Shown here: positions 39,334 through 48,518 of the stretch, piece by piece
Position numbering within the stretch: the first letter of the stretch is position 1
How the letters are laid out: every line of letters begins with the position of its first letter
DNA from: Entomohabitans teleogrylli
GTDB lineage: Bacteria; Pseudomonadota; Gammaproteobacteria; Enterobacterales; Enterobacteriaceae
Direction of reading: 5' to 3'
Length of the DNA: 64,000 nucleotides
Assembly (NCBI RefSeq): GCF_001484765.1
Contig: NZ_LLXO01000021.1
Coordinates: 46,676-110,675 of the forward strand
Program-made: the position numbers and the translations under genes
Notes under the pieces: generated by a model
What the model was told of the DNA's origin: nothing
Seen by the model: only the letters and a program-made list of their open reading frames with translations
Database searches by the model: none

Positions 39334-40806
39334 TTAACGCAGCATGTCTGTCTGGTAGCGGTAGCTACCGCCGTCAGGCACAAAGGTCAGGCGGTGAGTA
39401 ATACAATCCGGGGCGTCTGCGGCGTGGTGGGAGACGAAGAGCAACTGAGTTTCCCCTTCGCCGATCAGAATGTCGACAAAACGCCGCACCAGCTGGCGAT
39501 TGAGAGGGTCGAGTCCCTGTAGCGGTTCGTCGAGGATCAGCAGGGAGGGGTGTTTCACCAGCGCCCGGGCGATCAGCGCCAGCCGCTGCTGCCCCCAGGA
39601 GAGGCCGTGGAACGGCGCATCCGCCATCGCGTTATCCATACCCAGCAGGTTCAGCCAGTCGCGAACCAGCTTTTGCTGGCGATCGGAAACCGCCTGGTAG
39701 ATACCAATGGAATCAAAGTACCCGGACAGAATCACATTACGCACCGTGGTACTGACCCGGTAGTCGAGGTGCAGGCTGCTGCTGACATAACCAATGTGTT
39801 TTTTGATATCCCAGATGGTTTCCCCGCTGCCGCGACGCCGGCCAAACAGCGTCAGATCGTTACTGTAGCCCTGAGGATGGTCGCCGGTAATCAGGCTGAG
39901 CAACGTGGATTTGCCGGCGCCGTTGGGGCCGACAATCTGCCAGTGTTCGCCAGGATTCACCGTCCAGCTCAGCCGGTGGAGGATTGGGCGGTCGTTATAG
40001 CTCACCACGCCGTCGCGCAGAATAATGCGCGGCTGGTCGGCCGGCAGTGTGGCGATACTGGTGGGATCGTCCGCCTCGGGGAGCGCGGCGCCGGTCAGTT
40101 TTTCGCTGTGCGCCAGCTGGGCGACCAGCGCTTTTTCCAGTAGTTGCGACTTCGGGCCGGTTTCCGTCAGGGTACAGTCGGCCACTACGCCGGCATTGTC
40201 GACAAAGTCGGGGATCTCATCAAAGCGGTTCAGCACCAGCGCCAGGGTGTAGCCCTGCTGGTTTAACTCCCCCAGCAGGCTGGCCAGTTGCTGACGGGAA
40301 CTGACGTCCAGACCGTCGAAAGGCTCATCGAACACCAGCAGGTCCGGCTGCGCCATCAGCGCCTGGCAGAGCAAGGTTTTGCGGGTCTCGCCGGTGGACA
40401 GGTATTTGAAGCGCCGGGTGAGCAGATGGTCAATACCGAACAGCATCGCCAGCTCCTGACAGCGTGCCGCGTCTTTGACCTCCTCCTGAATAATATCGGC
40501 GGTGGTGCGGCCGGTGTCATCTTCGCCCGGGCTGAGCAGATCGGTGTTATTGCGGTTCCATTCGTCGCTGACCAGTTTCTGTAACTGTTCGAACGACAAC
40601 CGGGCGACGCGCGGGAAGCTGGAACGCCATGTGCCTTTTTCCGCTGCCAGTTCGCCGGCCAGCGCCCGGGCCAGTGCCGACTTGCCGCTACCGTTGGCGC
40701 CGACAAACGCCCAGCTCTCACCGGCGCGAATCGTCAGAGCGTTAATCGTTAGCGTTTTTGTCTCGCTTAAGCGAAACGTACCTTGCAAAATATGCAACGA
40801 AGACAT
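39334..40806 (-). CDS. modF: Double ABC ATPase ModF
   Basis: A 490-residue cytoplasmic protein with two ABC ATPase domains. Walker A motifs are VGANGSGKSALA (about residue 37) and VGPNGAGKSTLL (about 293), with signatures YLSTGETRKTLLCQAL and LSWGQQRLALIARAL and Walker B motifs DLLVFDEPF and LLILDEPLQGLD. Called PhrA in older work; implicated in molybdate processing but without a membrane partner. Start 40806 gives MSSLHILQGTF; longer frame to 40818 has no support. Confidence 0.96.
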   Translation of the reverse strand: MSSLHILQGTFRLSETKTLTINALTIRAGESWAFVGANGSGKSALARALAGELAAEKGTWRSSFPRVARLSFEQLQKLVSDEWNRNNTDLLSPGEDDTGRTTADIIQEEVKDAARCQELAMLFGIDHLLTRRFKYLSTGETRKTLLCQALMAQPDLLVFDEPFDGLDVSSRQQLASLLGELNQQGYTLALVLNRFDEIPDFVDNAGVVADCTLTETGPKSQLLEKALVAQLAHSEKLTGAALPEADDPTSIATLPADQPRIILRDGVVSYNDRPILHRLSWTVNPGEHWQIVGPNGAGKSTLLSLITGDHPQGYSNDLTLFGRRRGSGETIWDIKKHIGYVSSSLHLDYRVSTTVRNVILSGYFDSIGIYQAVSDRQQKLVRDWLNLLGMDNAMADAPFHGLSWGQQRLALIARALVKHPSLLILDEPLQGLDPLNRQLVRRFVDILIGEGETQLLFVSHHAADAPDCITHRLTFVPDGGSYRYQTDMLR

Positions 40807-40882
40807 TTTACATCCCATTTATTGCAGCAAATAACTACAGGGATACGTGTTCGCCGGCGGCTTGTCAACCGGCGCGGCGTTT

Positions 40883-41674
40883 TCAGCACAGCGTGGCGAT
40901 GATCACCCGGTCGGCGTTAAAAAATGCCGTAACCCCGGCCCCCGGCACTAAATTTTCCTGCTTTACCCGGGAGGCGGGCAGCGTGGCGCACAGGGTCTGG
41001 CCATCGCACAGGGTCACCAGTACTTCGCTACGATCGTTGGCGGTTTCAATACTGGCGATCTGGCCTTCCAGTCGGTTATCCGCTTCACTGGCCAGGCTGG
41101 CGTCGCGGGTAATCTGTACCCAGGGCGCTTTGATCAGTACCAGCACTTCTTTACCCTCGTTAAGGCTCAGCCGTTCGCCGCTGCGTTCGGTAATCGCCGC
41201 GCGTATCCGGGTAGTGCCGTCGGCCAGCAGGATGTCGACGTGCTGTTGGACGTGGTGGTGCTCGCGCGCCATGACAGTACCAAACAACTGGTTACGGGCG
41301 CTGGTTTGCAGTGAGAAACGCGAAATGGCGGCCAGCAGGCTATCGAGGGGCAGGGTATCGTCGCGCAGGACATCAAAGGCCTTCTGCTGAATCTGCGCCA
41401 GCAGGTCATAAAGCTGCAGCAGGCGTTGACCATAAACAGTCAGTACCGCGCCGCCGCCGCCTTTACCGCCGGTAGCGCGATCCACCAGGGTTTCGTCGGC
41501 AAGCTGGTTCATTTCATTGATGGCATCCCAGGCGCTTTTGTAGCTGATACCGGCCAGTTTAGCGCCCTGGCTAATTGAGCCAGTATGTTCTATCTGTTTA
41601 AGGAGCGATATTCGGCGCGGGTCGGCGAACAGCCGCTGCTGGAGTTTAAGTGTCAGTAAAATTTCAGCCTGCAT
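40883..41674 (-). CDS. modE: Molybdate-dependent transcriptional regulator ModE
   Basis: A 263-residue protein. The N-terminal winged helix (about 1-110) has SISQGAKLAGISYKSAWDAI and the Gly-rich TGGKGGGGAVLT turn. Two Mop (molybdopterin-binding-like) domains follow (about 125-190 and 195-262), including SARNQLFG and KEVLVLIKAPWVQITRD. Molybdate-bound ModE represses modABC. Start 41674 gives MQAEILLTLKLQQ; an upstream start at 41719 is not conserved. Confidence 0.97.
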   Translation of the reverse strand: MQAEILLTLKLQQRLFADPRRISLLKQIEHTGSISQGAKLAGISYKSAWDAINEMNQLADETLVDRATGGKGGGGAVLTVYGQRLLQLYDLLAQIQQKAFDVLRDDTLPLDSLLAAISRFSLQTSARNQLFGTVMAREHHHVQQHVDILLADGTTRIRAAITERSGERLSLNEGKEVLVLIKAPWVQITRDASLASEADNRLEGQIASIETANDRSEVLVTLCDGQTLCATLPASRVKQENLVPGAGVTAFFNADRVIIATLC

Positions 41675-41783
41675 AACCTGAATCCTGCTTGCGGAAAAGC
41701 GCGATTCTACCATGCGCACAAAAGGCGCGTGCGTTTTCTGGCGAGATAGTTAGAATAAGCATCTCATTTTGCGGGAGGCAACC

Positions 41784-41933
41784 ATGTTAGAATTATTGAA
41801 AAGTCTGGTATTTGCGGCAATCATGGTGCCGGTAGTGATGGCGATTATCCTCGGCCTGATCTATGGCCTTGGGGAAGTATTTAATGTCCTGTCGAAGATT
41901 GGACACCGCGACACCACCAGACAACAGCATTGA
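41784..41933 (+). CDS. acrZ: AcrAB-TolC efflux accessory peptide AcrZ (YbhT)
   Basis: A 49-residue membrane peptide beginning [20 protein letters not shown] and with a polar tail [10 protein letters not shown]. Same length as E. coli AcrZ, which binds AcrB and alters its drug specificity. GGGAGGC lies before the ATG. A terminator follows 9 bases after the stop. The position, between modE and modA, is conserved. Confidence 0.95.
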   Translation: MLELLKSLVFAAIMVPVVMAIILGLIYGLGEVFNVLSKIGHRDTTRQQH

Positions 41934-41942
41934 TTTTACAGG

Positions 41943-41968
41943 CGCCCGGTTTTACCGGGCGTTTTCTT
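41943..41968 (+). terminator. acrZ terminator
   Basis: CGCCCGGT/ACCGGGCG stem with TTTTCTTTTC following. Confidence 0.85.
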
Positions 41969-42060
41969 TTCTTCCCTCCGCGAGTCTCTACCTCTTTTGC
42001 GTTATTTTGCTAAAGCTTTGATCTTGTGTGCCGACGATCGCTTTTAAATCCTTGCAACTA

Positions 42061-42086
42061 TCGTTATATTTACGCCTACATAACGA
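42061..42086. promoter_or_regulatory. ModE operator at the modABC promoter
   Basis: TCGTTAT-N12-ATAACGA is the palindrome expected for ModE, 20 bases before modA. Confidence 0.8.
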
Positions 42087-42105
42087 GTGGGAAAGGGAGA
42101 TATTG

Positions 42106-42879
42106 ATGACCAAATCCTGGGTTCGTCTGGCGCTTGGCGCCACGCTGGTAGCAGGCATTGCAGGGCAGGCGTTTGCCGATCGGGGAAAGATTACCGTCTT
42201 TGCGGCGGCGTCTCTGACCAATGCGCTGCAGGATATTGCGACGCAGTATAAGAAAGAAAAAAATGTCGAGGTGGTGTCTTCATTTGCCTCTTCATCAACG
42301 CTGGCGCGTCAGATTGAAGCCGGCGCGCCAGCGGATCTGTTTATTTCTGCCGATCAGAAATGGATGGATTACGCGGTAGAGAAAGAGACTATCAAGACCG
42401 ATACCCGCATCACGCTGCTGGGCAATAGTCTGGTGGTTGTGGCGCCACAGGCCAGCGCTCAGGGGGAAATCGCTATCAATGATAAAACCGACTGGGCTTC
42501 GCTACTCAATGGCGGCCGTCTGGCGGTGGGCGATCCTGACCACGTCCCGGCGGGTATCTATGCTAAAGAAGCGCTACAGAAGCTGGGCGCCTGGGATACA
42601 CTGTCGCCGAAGCTGGCGCCGGCGGAAGACGTGCGCGGCGCGCTGGCGCTGGTCGAGCGTAGAGAGGCGCCGCTGGGGATTGTTTATGGTTCTGACGCCG
42701 TCGCTAGTAAAGGGGTGAAAGTCGTCGGTACTTTCCCGGAAGACTCGCATAAGAAGGTGGAATATCTCCTGGCGATTGTCAAAGGTCATGAGAATGCCAC
42801 GGTAGCCGCGTTCTATGACTACCTGAAGGGGCCGCAGGCCGCGGCAGTGTTTAAACAATACGGATTTAGTTCACGCTAA
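42106..42879 (+). CDS. modA: Molybdate ABC transporter substrate-binding protein ModA
   Basis: A 257-residue periplasmic binding protein with a Sec signal (to about residue 24, QAFA). It binds molybdate and tungstate by hydrogen bonds from segments FAAASLTNALQDIA, SFASSSTLARQIEAGAPADLF and VPAGIYAKEAL. ATG 42106 follows AAGGGAGA. Longer open frame to 42028 enters the ModE operator. The stop overlaps the modB start by one base. Confidence 0.97.
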   Translation: MTKSWVRLALGATLVAGIAGQAFADRGKITVFAAASLTNALQDIATQYKKEKNVEVVSSFASSSTLARQIEAGAPADLFISADQKWMDYAVEKETIKTDTRITLLGNSLVVVAPQASAQGEIAINDKTDWASLLNGGRLAVGDPDHVPAGIYAKEALQKLGAWDTLSPKLAPAEDVRGALALVERREAPLGIVYGSDAVASKGVKVVGTFPEDSHKKVEYLLAIVKGHENATVAAFYDYLKGPQAAAVFKQYGFSSR

Positions 42880-43568
42880 TGTTTCTGTCAGATCCTGAAT
42901 GGCAGGCGGTACTGCTGAGCCTGAGAGTCTCTTCCCTGGCGGTGTTGTTCAGCCTACCTTTGGGGATCCTTATTGCCTGGGTGCTGGTGCGTTGCCAGTT
43001 CCCGGGTAAGGCTCTGCTGGATAGCATTATCCATTTACCGCTGGTATTGCCGCCGGTGGTGGTTGGCTATCTGTTGCTGGTGGTGATGGGGCGGCATGGC
43101 GTGGTCGGCGGTTGGCTGTACGACTGGTTTGGCATCAGCTTTGCGTTCAGCTGGCGCGGCGCGGTGCTGGCCGCGGCGGTGATGTCATTCCCGCTGATGG
43201 TGCGGGCGATTCGCCTGGCGCTGGAAGCGGTGGATATGCGTCTTGAACAGGCGGCGCGCACCCTCGGCGCCGGTAAATGGCGGGTCTTCTGGACCATTAC
43301 GCTACCGCTGACCTTGCCGGGCATTATTGTCGGCACCGTGCTGGCTTTTGCCCGTTCGCTGGGCGAATTTGGCGCGACGATCACCTTTGTTTCGAATATT
43401 CCTGGGGAAACCCGCACCATTCCTTCCGCCATGTATACCCTGATCCAGACGCCCGGCGGCGAAAGCGCGGCGGCGCGTTTATGTCTGATTTCGATTGGGC
43501 TGGCGCTGGTTTCACTTCTGATTTCCGAGTGGCTGGCGCGTCAGAGCCGCAAACGGATGGGAGGCTAA
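42879..43568 (+). CDS. modB: Molybdate ABC transporter permease ModB
   Basis: A 229-residue inner-membrane permease with about five to six helices. The EAA-type coupling motif is EQAARTLGAGKWRVFWTITLPLTLPGI. It pairs with ModC, which drives transport. Same length as the E. coli protein. Start overlaps modA stop. Confidence 0.97.
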   Translation: MFLSDPEWQAVLLSLRVSSLAVLFSLPLGILIAWVLVRCQFPGKALLDSIIHLPLVLPPVVVGYLLLVVMGRHGVVGGWLYDWFGISFAFSWRGAVLAAAVMSFPLMVRAIRLALEAVDMRLEQAARTLGAGKWRVFWTITLPLTLPGIIVGTVLAFARSLGEFGATITFVSNIPGETRTIPSAMYTLIQTPGGESAAARLCLISIGLALVSLLISEWLARQSRKRMGG

Positions 43569-43571
43569 GTC

Positions 43572-44630
43572 ATGCTGGAACTGAATTTTAGCCAGACGCT
43601 TGGCGATCACACCCTCACAATAAATGAAAACCTGCCGGGGCAGGGGATCACGGCGGTATTCGGGGTTTCCGGCGCCGGTAAAACTTCGCTGATTAATGCC
43701 ATCAGCGGGCTAACCCGTCCCCAACGCGGACGTATCGCCCTTAATGGCCGGGTGCTGGGCGATAGCGAAAAGCGTATTTTTCTGCCACCGGAAAAGCGTC
43801 GCGTCGGTTATGTTTTTCAGGAGGCGCGCCTGTTTCCCCATTATCGGGTGATCGGCAACCTGAAATACGGGATGGCGAAAAGTATGAATGAGCAATTCGA
43901 CAAGATGGTCGAACTGCTCGGGATTGGTCATCTGTTAGATCGTCTGCCGTGGGGGCTGTCCGGCGGTGAAAAGCAGCGGGTGGCGATTGGCCGGGCGCTG
44001 CTGACCGCTCCGGAACTGTTGCTGCTTGACGAGCCGCTGGCGTCGCTGGATGTGCCGCGCAAGCGCGAGCTGCTGCCGTATCTGCAACGTCTGGCGCGGG
44101 AGATCAATATCCCGGTGCTCTATGTCAGCCATTCGCTGGAAGAAATTCTCCATCTGGCTGATAACGTGCTGGTTCTCGACGACGGCGAAGTCAGGGCGTT
44201 TGGCTCTCTTGATACGGTATGGAGCAGCGATGTCATGCATCCCTGGCTACCGCGCGAGCAGCAGAGCAGCGTGCTGAAAGTGACCGTGCTGGAGCAACAT
44301 CCGCACTATGCGATGACCGCCCTGGCGCTCGGGGACCAGCATCTGTGGGTCAACCGGCTGGATGCCGCGCCGCGCGCCGCGCTGCGCATTCGTATTCAGG
44401 CGGCGGATGTGTCGCTGGCCTTACAGCCGCCGGTACACAGCAGTATCCGCAATGTGCTGAAAGCCCAGGTGGTGGAGTGCTATGAGGAGCAGGGGCAGGT
44501 GGAAGTGAAGATGGCGATTGCCGGCCACACCCTTTGGGCGCGTATCAGCCCCTGGGCGCGGGACGAACTGGCGATTAAGCCAGGCCTGTGGCTGTATGCG
44601 CAAATCAAGAGCGTCTCAATTACCTCCTGA
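43572..44630 (+). CDS. modC: Molybdate ABC transporter ATPase ModC
   Basis: A 352-residue ATPase. Walker A is [15 protein letters not shown], signature [16 protein letters not shown], Walker [13 protein letters not shown], and the H-loop [12 protein letters not shown]-terminal Mop domain (about 290-352) allows inhibition by molybdate. It is last of modABC. A GCGCAGGC/GCCTGCGC hairpin (44638-44670) follows. Confidence 0.97.
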   Translation: MLELNFSQTLGDHTLTINENLPGQGITAVFGVSGAGKTSLINAISGLTRPQRGRIALNGRVLGDSEKRIFLPPEKRRVGYVFQEARLFPHYRVIGNLKYGMAKSMNEQFDKMVELLGIGHLLDRLPWGLSGGEKQRVAIGRALLTAPELLLLDEPLASLDVPRKRELLPYLQRLAREINIPVLYVSHSLEEILHLADNVLVLDDGEVRAFGSLDTVWSSDVMHPWLPREQQSSVLKVTVLEQHPHYAMTALALGDQHLWVNRLDAAPRAALRIRIQAADVSLALQPPVHSSIRNVLKAQVVECYEEQGQVEVKMAIAGHTLWARISPWARDELAIKPGLWLYAQIKSVSITS

Positions 44631-44637
44631 TACCGAT

Positions 44638-44670
44638 GCGCAGGCGCAAATTGATGTTTTGAGCCTGCGC
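44638..44670. terminator. Hairpin between convergent modC and ybhA
   Basis: An eight-base perfect stem GCGCAGGC/GCCTGCGC between convergent genes, with weak T-richness in the loop only. Confidence 0.5.
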
Positions 44671-44677
44671 CGGGAGA

Positions 44678-45496
44678 TTACAACACGTGCTGATACAGCG
44701 CGGCGGCAATGCCGGGCTCCAGGTTGCTGCCGATCACCAGGTCGGCGCGCGCCCGGATGGCTTCATCGGCGTTGCCCATGGCGATGCCCAGTCCGACGTT
44801 TTCAAGCATGCTCAGATCGTTAAAGTTATCGCCAAAAGCGATGATCTCCTCCATGGCGATGCCCTGAGACGCCGCCCATTCGGCCAGACGTTTACCCTTG
44901 CTGTTACCCTGTTGGGCGACGTCCACCTGATCGTGCCATGACCATTCGCACTCCAGGCCCAGTTGTTGTTCCACCTGGCGCGTGAAATCGCGCAGGTGGT
45001 CAAGATTTTCATCGGTCAGGGCGAATTTCCAGATGGCGTCGACCTGATGAGCGGCGTCGCGCAGCGACGGGACCTGGCGGAATACCGGACGCTGCGCTTC
45101 CGGGAGGCTCTGCGCCCATTTTTCGGTACGCACCACATGGCCGGTTGGGTGCTGGTAAATCATGGCGTCGTCGACATACATCAGGCCGGGAATATGGTAC
45201 TCCTCCAGCAAATCGATCACCCGGGTCGCCTGTTCGGGACGCATCGGGTCGGATTTAAGAACTTTCTTCGCCTGGTAATCGTACAGATAGGTGCCATTAC
45301 AGCAAATAGCGGGTGTATCCAGCTCAAGGGCCTGATAAAAAGGGTGTATCGCCACATGATGGCGACCGGTGACAATCAGCACCTGGCAGCCGGCGGCGCG
45401 CGCCTGTTTCAGGGCCGTGAGGGATTCCGGCAGAATAGTTTTTTGCGGCGTCAGCAGGGTGCCGTCCAGATCGAGAGCAATTACACGATAGCGCAT
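44678..45496 (-). CDS. ybhA: HAD-family sugar phosphatase YbhA
   Basis: A 272-residue Cof-type HAD hydrolase. Motif I is IALDLDGTLLTP, motif II IVTGRH, and motif IV AFGDNFNDLSMLENVG. E. coli YbhA dephosphorylates pyridoxal phosphate and sugar phosphates in vitro. I use 45496 because of AGGAA upstream on the minus strand and E. coli length; an upstream start at 45562 is unsupported. It is convergent with modC. Confidence 0.94.
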   Translation of the reverse strand: MRYRVIALDLDGTLLTPQKTILPESLTALKQARAAGCQVLIVTGRHHVAIHPFYQALELDTPAICCNGTYLYDYQAKKVLKSDPMRPEQATRVIDLLEEYHIPGLMYVDDAMIYQHPTGHVVRTEKWAQSLPEAQRPVFRQVPSLRDAAHQVDAIWKFALTDENLDHLRDFTRQVEQQLGLECEWSWHDQVDVAQQGNSKGKRLAEWAASQGIAMEEIIAFGDNFNDLSMLENVGLGIAMGNADEAIRARADLVIGSNLEPGIAAALYQHVL

Positions 45497-45646
45497 CAGA
45501 AATTCCTGTTTTATGAATCGTAAGGTCTGCGCAAATGGTACACCGCCTTGCCGGGGGCGCAAAATGTCCTCCGGAAGATCGGCGTTACGGGAGAAAACGC
45601 GCTACCCTTGTGGCAGACCTGAATCAGCCCCAGCAAAGGAGTCGTA

Positions 45647-46642
45647 ATGAAACAAACCGTTTACACCGCCAGCCCGGAAAGTCAGCAAATTCACGTCTGG
45701 CGTCTTGAGGAGCAGGGTAAATTAACGTTGTTGCAGGTGGTGGATGTGGCAGGCCAGGTACAGCCGATGGTCGTCAGCCCGGATAAGCAGTATCTGTATG
45801 TTGGCGTGCGCCCGGAGTTCCGGGTGATTGCTTACCGTATCGCGCCGGACGACGGGATGCTGACCGAGGCCGGGGAGGCGGCGCTGCCGGGCAGTCCGAC
45901 CCATATCTCTACCGATCGCAGCGGCAGCTTCCTGTTTTGCGCCTCTTACAACGCCGGACTGGTCAGTGTGACGCCGCTGCGCGACGGTCTTCCGGACGAG
46001 GTGGTCTGCGTGGTGGACGGACTGGAAGGTTGCCACTCTGCGAATATGGCTCCGGATAATCGCACGCTGTGGGTGCCGGCGCTGAAGCAGGATCGTATCT
46101 GTCTGTTTAATCTCAGCGAAGATGGCAATCTGCAGGCGCTGTCGCCGGCCCAGGTCACCACCGTGGCGGGCGCCGGACCACGCCATATGGCGTTCCATCC
46201 CAACCGCCAGTACGCCTACTGCGTCAATGAACTCAACAGTAGTGTGGACGTCTGGGAGCTGAAAGATCCCCATGGCGAGATTGAGTGCGTACAGACGCTG
46301 GACATGATGCCTACTGATTTCTCCGATACGCGCTGGGCGGCGGATATTCACATGACCCCGGACGGGCGCCATTTGTACGCCTGCGATCGGACGGCGAGCA
46401 TCATTACCATCTTCAGCGTGTCAGAAGATGGCAGTGTGCTGGCGGTGGAGGGCTACCAGCCGACGGAAGCCCAGCCGCGCGGTTTTAACATTGATCACCA
46501 TGGCCGATACCTGATTGCCGCCGGGCAGAAGTCGCATCACATCGCGGTATATGAAATTCACGGCGAGCAGGGGCTGCTGGAAGAGCGGGGGCGCTATGCC
46601 GTTGGCCAGGGGCCAATGTGGGTGACCATCAACGCCTGGTAA
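45647..46642 (+). CDS. pgl: 6-phosphogluconolactonase Pgl (YbhE)
   Basis: A 331-residue seven-bladed beta-propeller of E. coli Pgl length. It hydrolyses 6-phosphogluconolactone in the pentose phosphate pathway. Family features are [46 protein letters not shown] and [29 protein letters not shown] precedes the ATG. In E. coli ybhDHIJ follow, but here the next gene is ybhC in opposite orientation. Confidence 0.97.
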   Translation: MKQTVYTASPESQQIHVWRLEEQGKLTLLQVVDVAGQVQPMVVSPDKQYLYVGVRPEFRVIAYRIAPDDGMLTEAGEAALPGSPTHISTDRSGSFLFCASYNAGLVSVTPLRDGLPDEVVCVVDGLEGCHSANMAPDNRTLWVPALKQDRICLFNLSEDGNLQALSPAQVTTVAGAGPRHMAFHPNRQYAYCVNELNSSVDVWELKDPHGEIECVQTLDMMPTDFSDTRWAADIHMTPDGRHLYACDRTASIITIFSVSEDGSVLAVEGYQPTEAQPRGFNIDHHGRYLIAAGQKSHHIAVYEIHGEQGLLEERGRYAVGQGPMWVTINAW

Positions 46643-46695
46643 TCGTGCGTCAGCCGGCGGATACATGCCGGCGCGGTTTTCGTTTCGCCGATTCT

Positions 46696-46724
46696 GAAAA
46701 ATAAAACCCCGCAGCAGTGCGGGG
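46696..46724 (-). terminator. ybhC terminator (left hairpin)
   Basis: CCCCGCA/TGCGGGG stem at 46707-46724; on the minus strand it is followed by TTTTATTTTTC. Confidence 0.7.
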
Positions 46725-46758
46725 GGAGATCGATGACAAACGTTATCTCACTGGCGAA

Positions 46759-46867
46759 TTTGCCGATATCACTCGATAAAAAACAAGGAAAATCCATTTA
46801 TTGATTTTCGACTGATAACCACAAAGGAGGAAAAACCACGCTTTTTCCTCCTTTGTCAGTAGCCTGA
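46759..46867 (+). repeat. Dispersed hairpin-bearing repeat, copy 2
   Basis: Second copy of the element at 29692-29798, same orientation. It holds AAAGGAGGAAAAA/TTTTTCCTCCTTT, separated by CCACGC, as a long hairpin at about 46822-46856. It lies between two near-identical 18-base CCCCGCA hairpins (46707-46724 and 46868-46885), as if it had entered one bidirectional terminator and left a duplication. Confidence 0.75.
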
Positions 46868-46891
46868 CCCCGCAGCGCTGCGGGGTTTTTG
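46868..46891 (+). terminator. pgl terminator (right hairpin)
   Basis: CCCCGCA/TGCGGGG stem with TTTTT tail on the plus strand. Confidence 0.8.
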
Positions 46892-46906
46892 CTTATCAGG
46901 GCAGAG

Positions 46907-48148
46907 TTACTGCGGGGTGCCGAGACCGCGGTTATTGTATTCCCACATCCGGTTATAGCGGCTGTCGTTCAACTGGCGCTGCGGCTCAATGTTACCGGCA
47001 AACGGACGCTGACTGTCTTTTGCCGTCCCCCAGGGATGGGCAATGTTAAAGCCTTCGTTGATCACGCTATCGCGAATCACTACCTGACCGTTGGCATCGC
47101 CGATATCCCAGGCGCGGCCCAGTTGCGCTACGCCGTCGCCGGCGGCGCTGAAGCGGCTGTTCACGGCCAGGAAGCCATAGCTGACGTTCGCCTGGGTCGC
47201 GGGCGCAAACACGTAACCTTCCTGCTGAGTGCGGGAATTGACGACCCGGAAATCGGTGTTGTCAAACACCACTGCGCCGCGTCCGGCGACCATATCGACA
47301 TCCCCTTCAATGTAGCTGTTGGTCACCAGAGTACGGGTCTGGCGATCTTTGAGAATACGGTTCTGGATGTCGCTGTTGGTCACCAGAAAGGTGTTCTGAC
47401 GGCCGAGAATGTTGACGTTATTGAGCTGTACCTGGTCGCCGTCGCTGCGCAGGGCCACCGCCTGGTGGTTACCGGCGTCGACGCTATCGCCGAGGCTGTT
47501 CTCAATGGTCATATTCTGCAACTGCAGGCCGTTATTCTGGGACCAGAAGGCGGCGGAACACATCATGCCGATGGTTGCGGTCTGGCGGTTCTGGCAGTTG
47601 TCATACATGTACCAGGCCGGTTTGCCGGGCATGTATTTACCCGACGGGTTTACCGCGTGGCGCCAGCTTGCGGCATCCACTTCGGAATCCAGCGCAATCC
47701 CGATACGCACGTCGGTGGCGCTCTGGCCGGTACCGTACAGCGTCAGACTGCCGGAAGCGGCGGGAATGTAGACGGTACCGTTATACTCGCCGGGCAGGAT
47801 AGCAATATACATGCGCTGGCTGGTGTGTTTCTGAATGGCGGCATCCACCGCGGCCTGAATGGTGGTGTGTGTCACTCCCGGCGTCCCTGGCGGTCCGACA
47901 ACAAAATCAGCCTGTTGCGGAATGGCAATGGACGACGGCCTCCAGGGCCCCATATCCGGGGTTACCGCGGAGAAGTAGTTCGCCGCGACGAAATTCTGCG
48001 CTTCATCAGCTGTCAGTACCGGACGAGCATCGCTCCCCGGCGCGACCTGTTCAGACGGACGTTCTTCCGGCGGCACGGAACTACAGGCGCTCAGCGCCAT
48101 GCCCAGCGTCAACGCCATGGCCAGACGAGAAACCGAAAAAGTGTTCAA
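46907..48148 (-). CDS. ybhC: Outer-membrane lipoprotein YbhC, pectinesterase fold
   Basis: A 413-residue lipoprotein with lipobox LSAC (residues 18-21). The body is a right-handed beta-helix of the pectinesterase family: THTTIQAAVDAAI, SQNNGLQLQNMTIEN, VALRSDGDQVQLNNVNILG and SYIEGDVDMVAGRGAVVFD. E. coli YbhC has been assigned acyl-CoA thioesterase activity with doubt about pectin hydrolysis. It is 14 residues shorter than the E. coli protein, at the C terminus and in small loops. In E. coli ybhB lies between it and bioA; here ybhB is missing. Confidence 0.9.
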   Translation of the reverse strand: MNTFSVSRLAMALTLGMALSACSSVPPEERPSEQVAPGSDARPVLTADEAQNFVAANYFSAVTPDMGPWRPSSIAIPQQADFVVGPPGTPGVTHTTIQAAVDAAIQKHTSQRMYIAILPGEYNGTVYIPAASGSLTLYGTGQSATDVRIGIALDSEVDAASWRHAVNPSGKYMPGKPAWYMYDNCQNRQTATIGMMCSAAFWSQNNGLQLQNMTIENSLGDSVDAGNHQAVALRSDGDQVQLNNVNILGRQNTFLVTNSDIQNRILKDRQTRTLVTNSYIEGDVDMVAGRGAVVFDNTDFRVVNSRTQQEGYVFAPATQANVSYGFLAVNSRFSAAGDGVAQLGRAWDIGDANGQVVIRDSVINEGFNIAHPWGTAKDSQRPFAGNIEPQRQLNDSRYNRMWEYNNRGLGTPQ

Positions 48149-48518
48149 GGGATGCTCCTTGCTTCACGAGTTAATGACAGAAAAGGGGCGAGGCGGTACC
48201 GGGGTCTGGCGTCGGGAAACGCGCGTTACCATCAGGTGTTCCTGATACCATACTCAGAAACTTGACTTTTTATACTAAGTTGAGCGAAACGGGAAGCCGA
48301 TTTACGTAATCGGCGGCAAAATGACCCGTTTTAGCTGAACAGGACGGTCAGCGAGACGCTGCCGGGGGTGGAAATGGACCTTATTAAAGCCAATGGCTGT
48401 GCCGCTGGCGCGCAGGTTCTGGCTGATTAGCGTCATGACGCCTGCGCAAAAGTGCCGATACATCTCCGGGCGCCAGTACAGGCCAGCGGTACGCTGTTCC
48501 CTTCATCCTGAGTTGCGA
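48149..48518. other. Interval between ybhC and bioA
   Basis: 370 bases with no credible gene. It holds the attB-like core at 48264-48278. The ybhC promoter must be in its left part. ybhB, which lies here in E. coli, is absent. Confidence 0.55.
48264..48278. other. Lambda attB-like site
   Basis: GACTTTTTATACTAA differs from the 15-base lambda core GCTTTTTTATACTAA at two positions; the seven-base strand-exchange segment TTTATAC (48269-48275) is intact. The right flank GTTGAGCGAAACGGGAAG also matches the E. coli attB flank as I recall it. It is at the same place as E. coli attB, next to ybhC, and is not occupied by a prophage. Confidence 0.75.
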
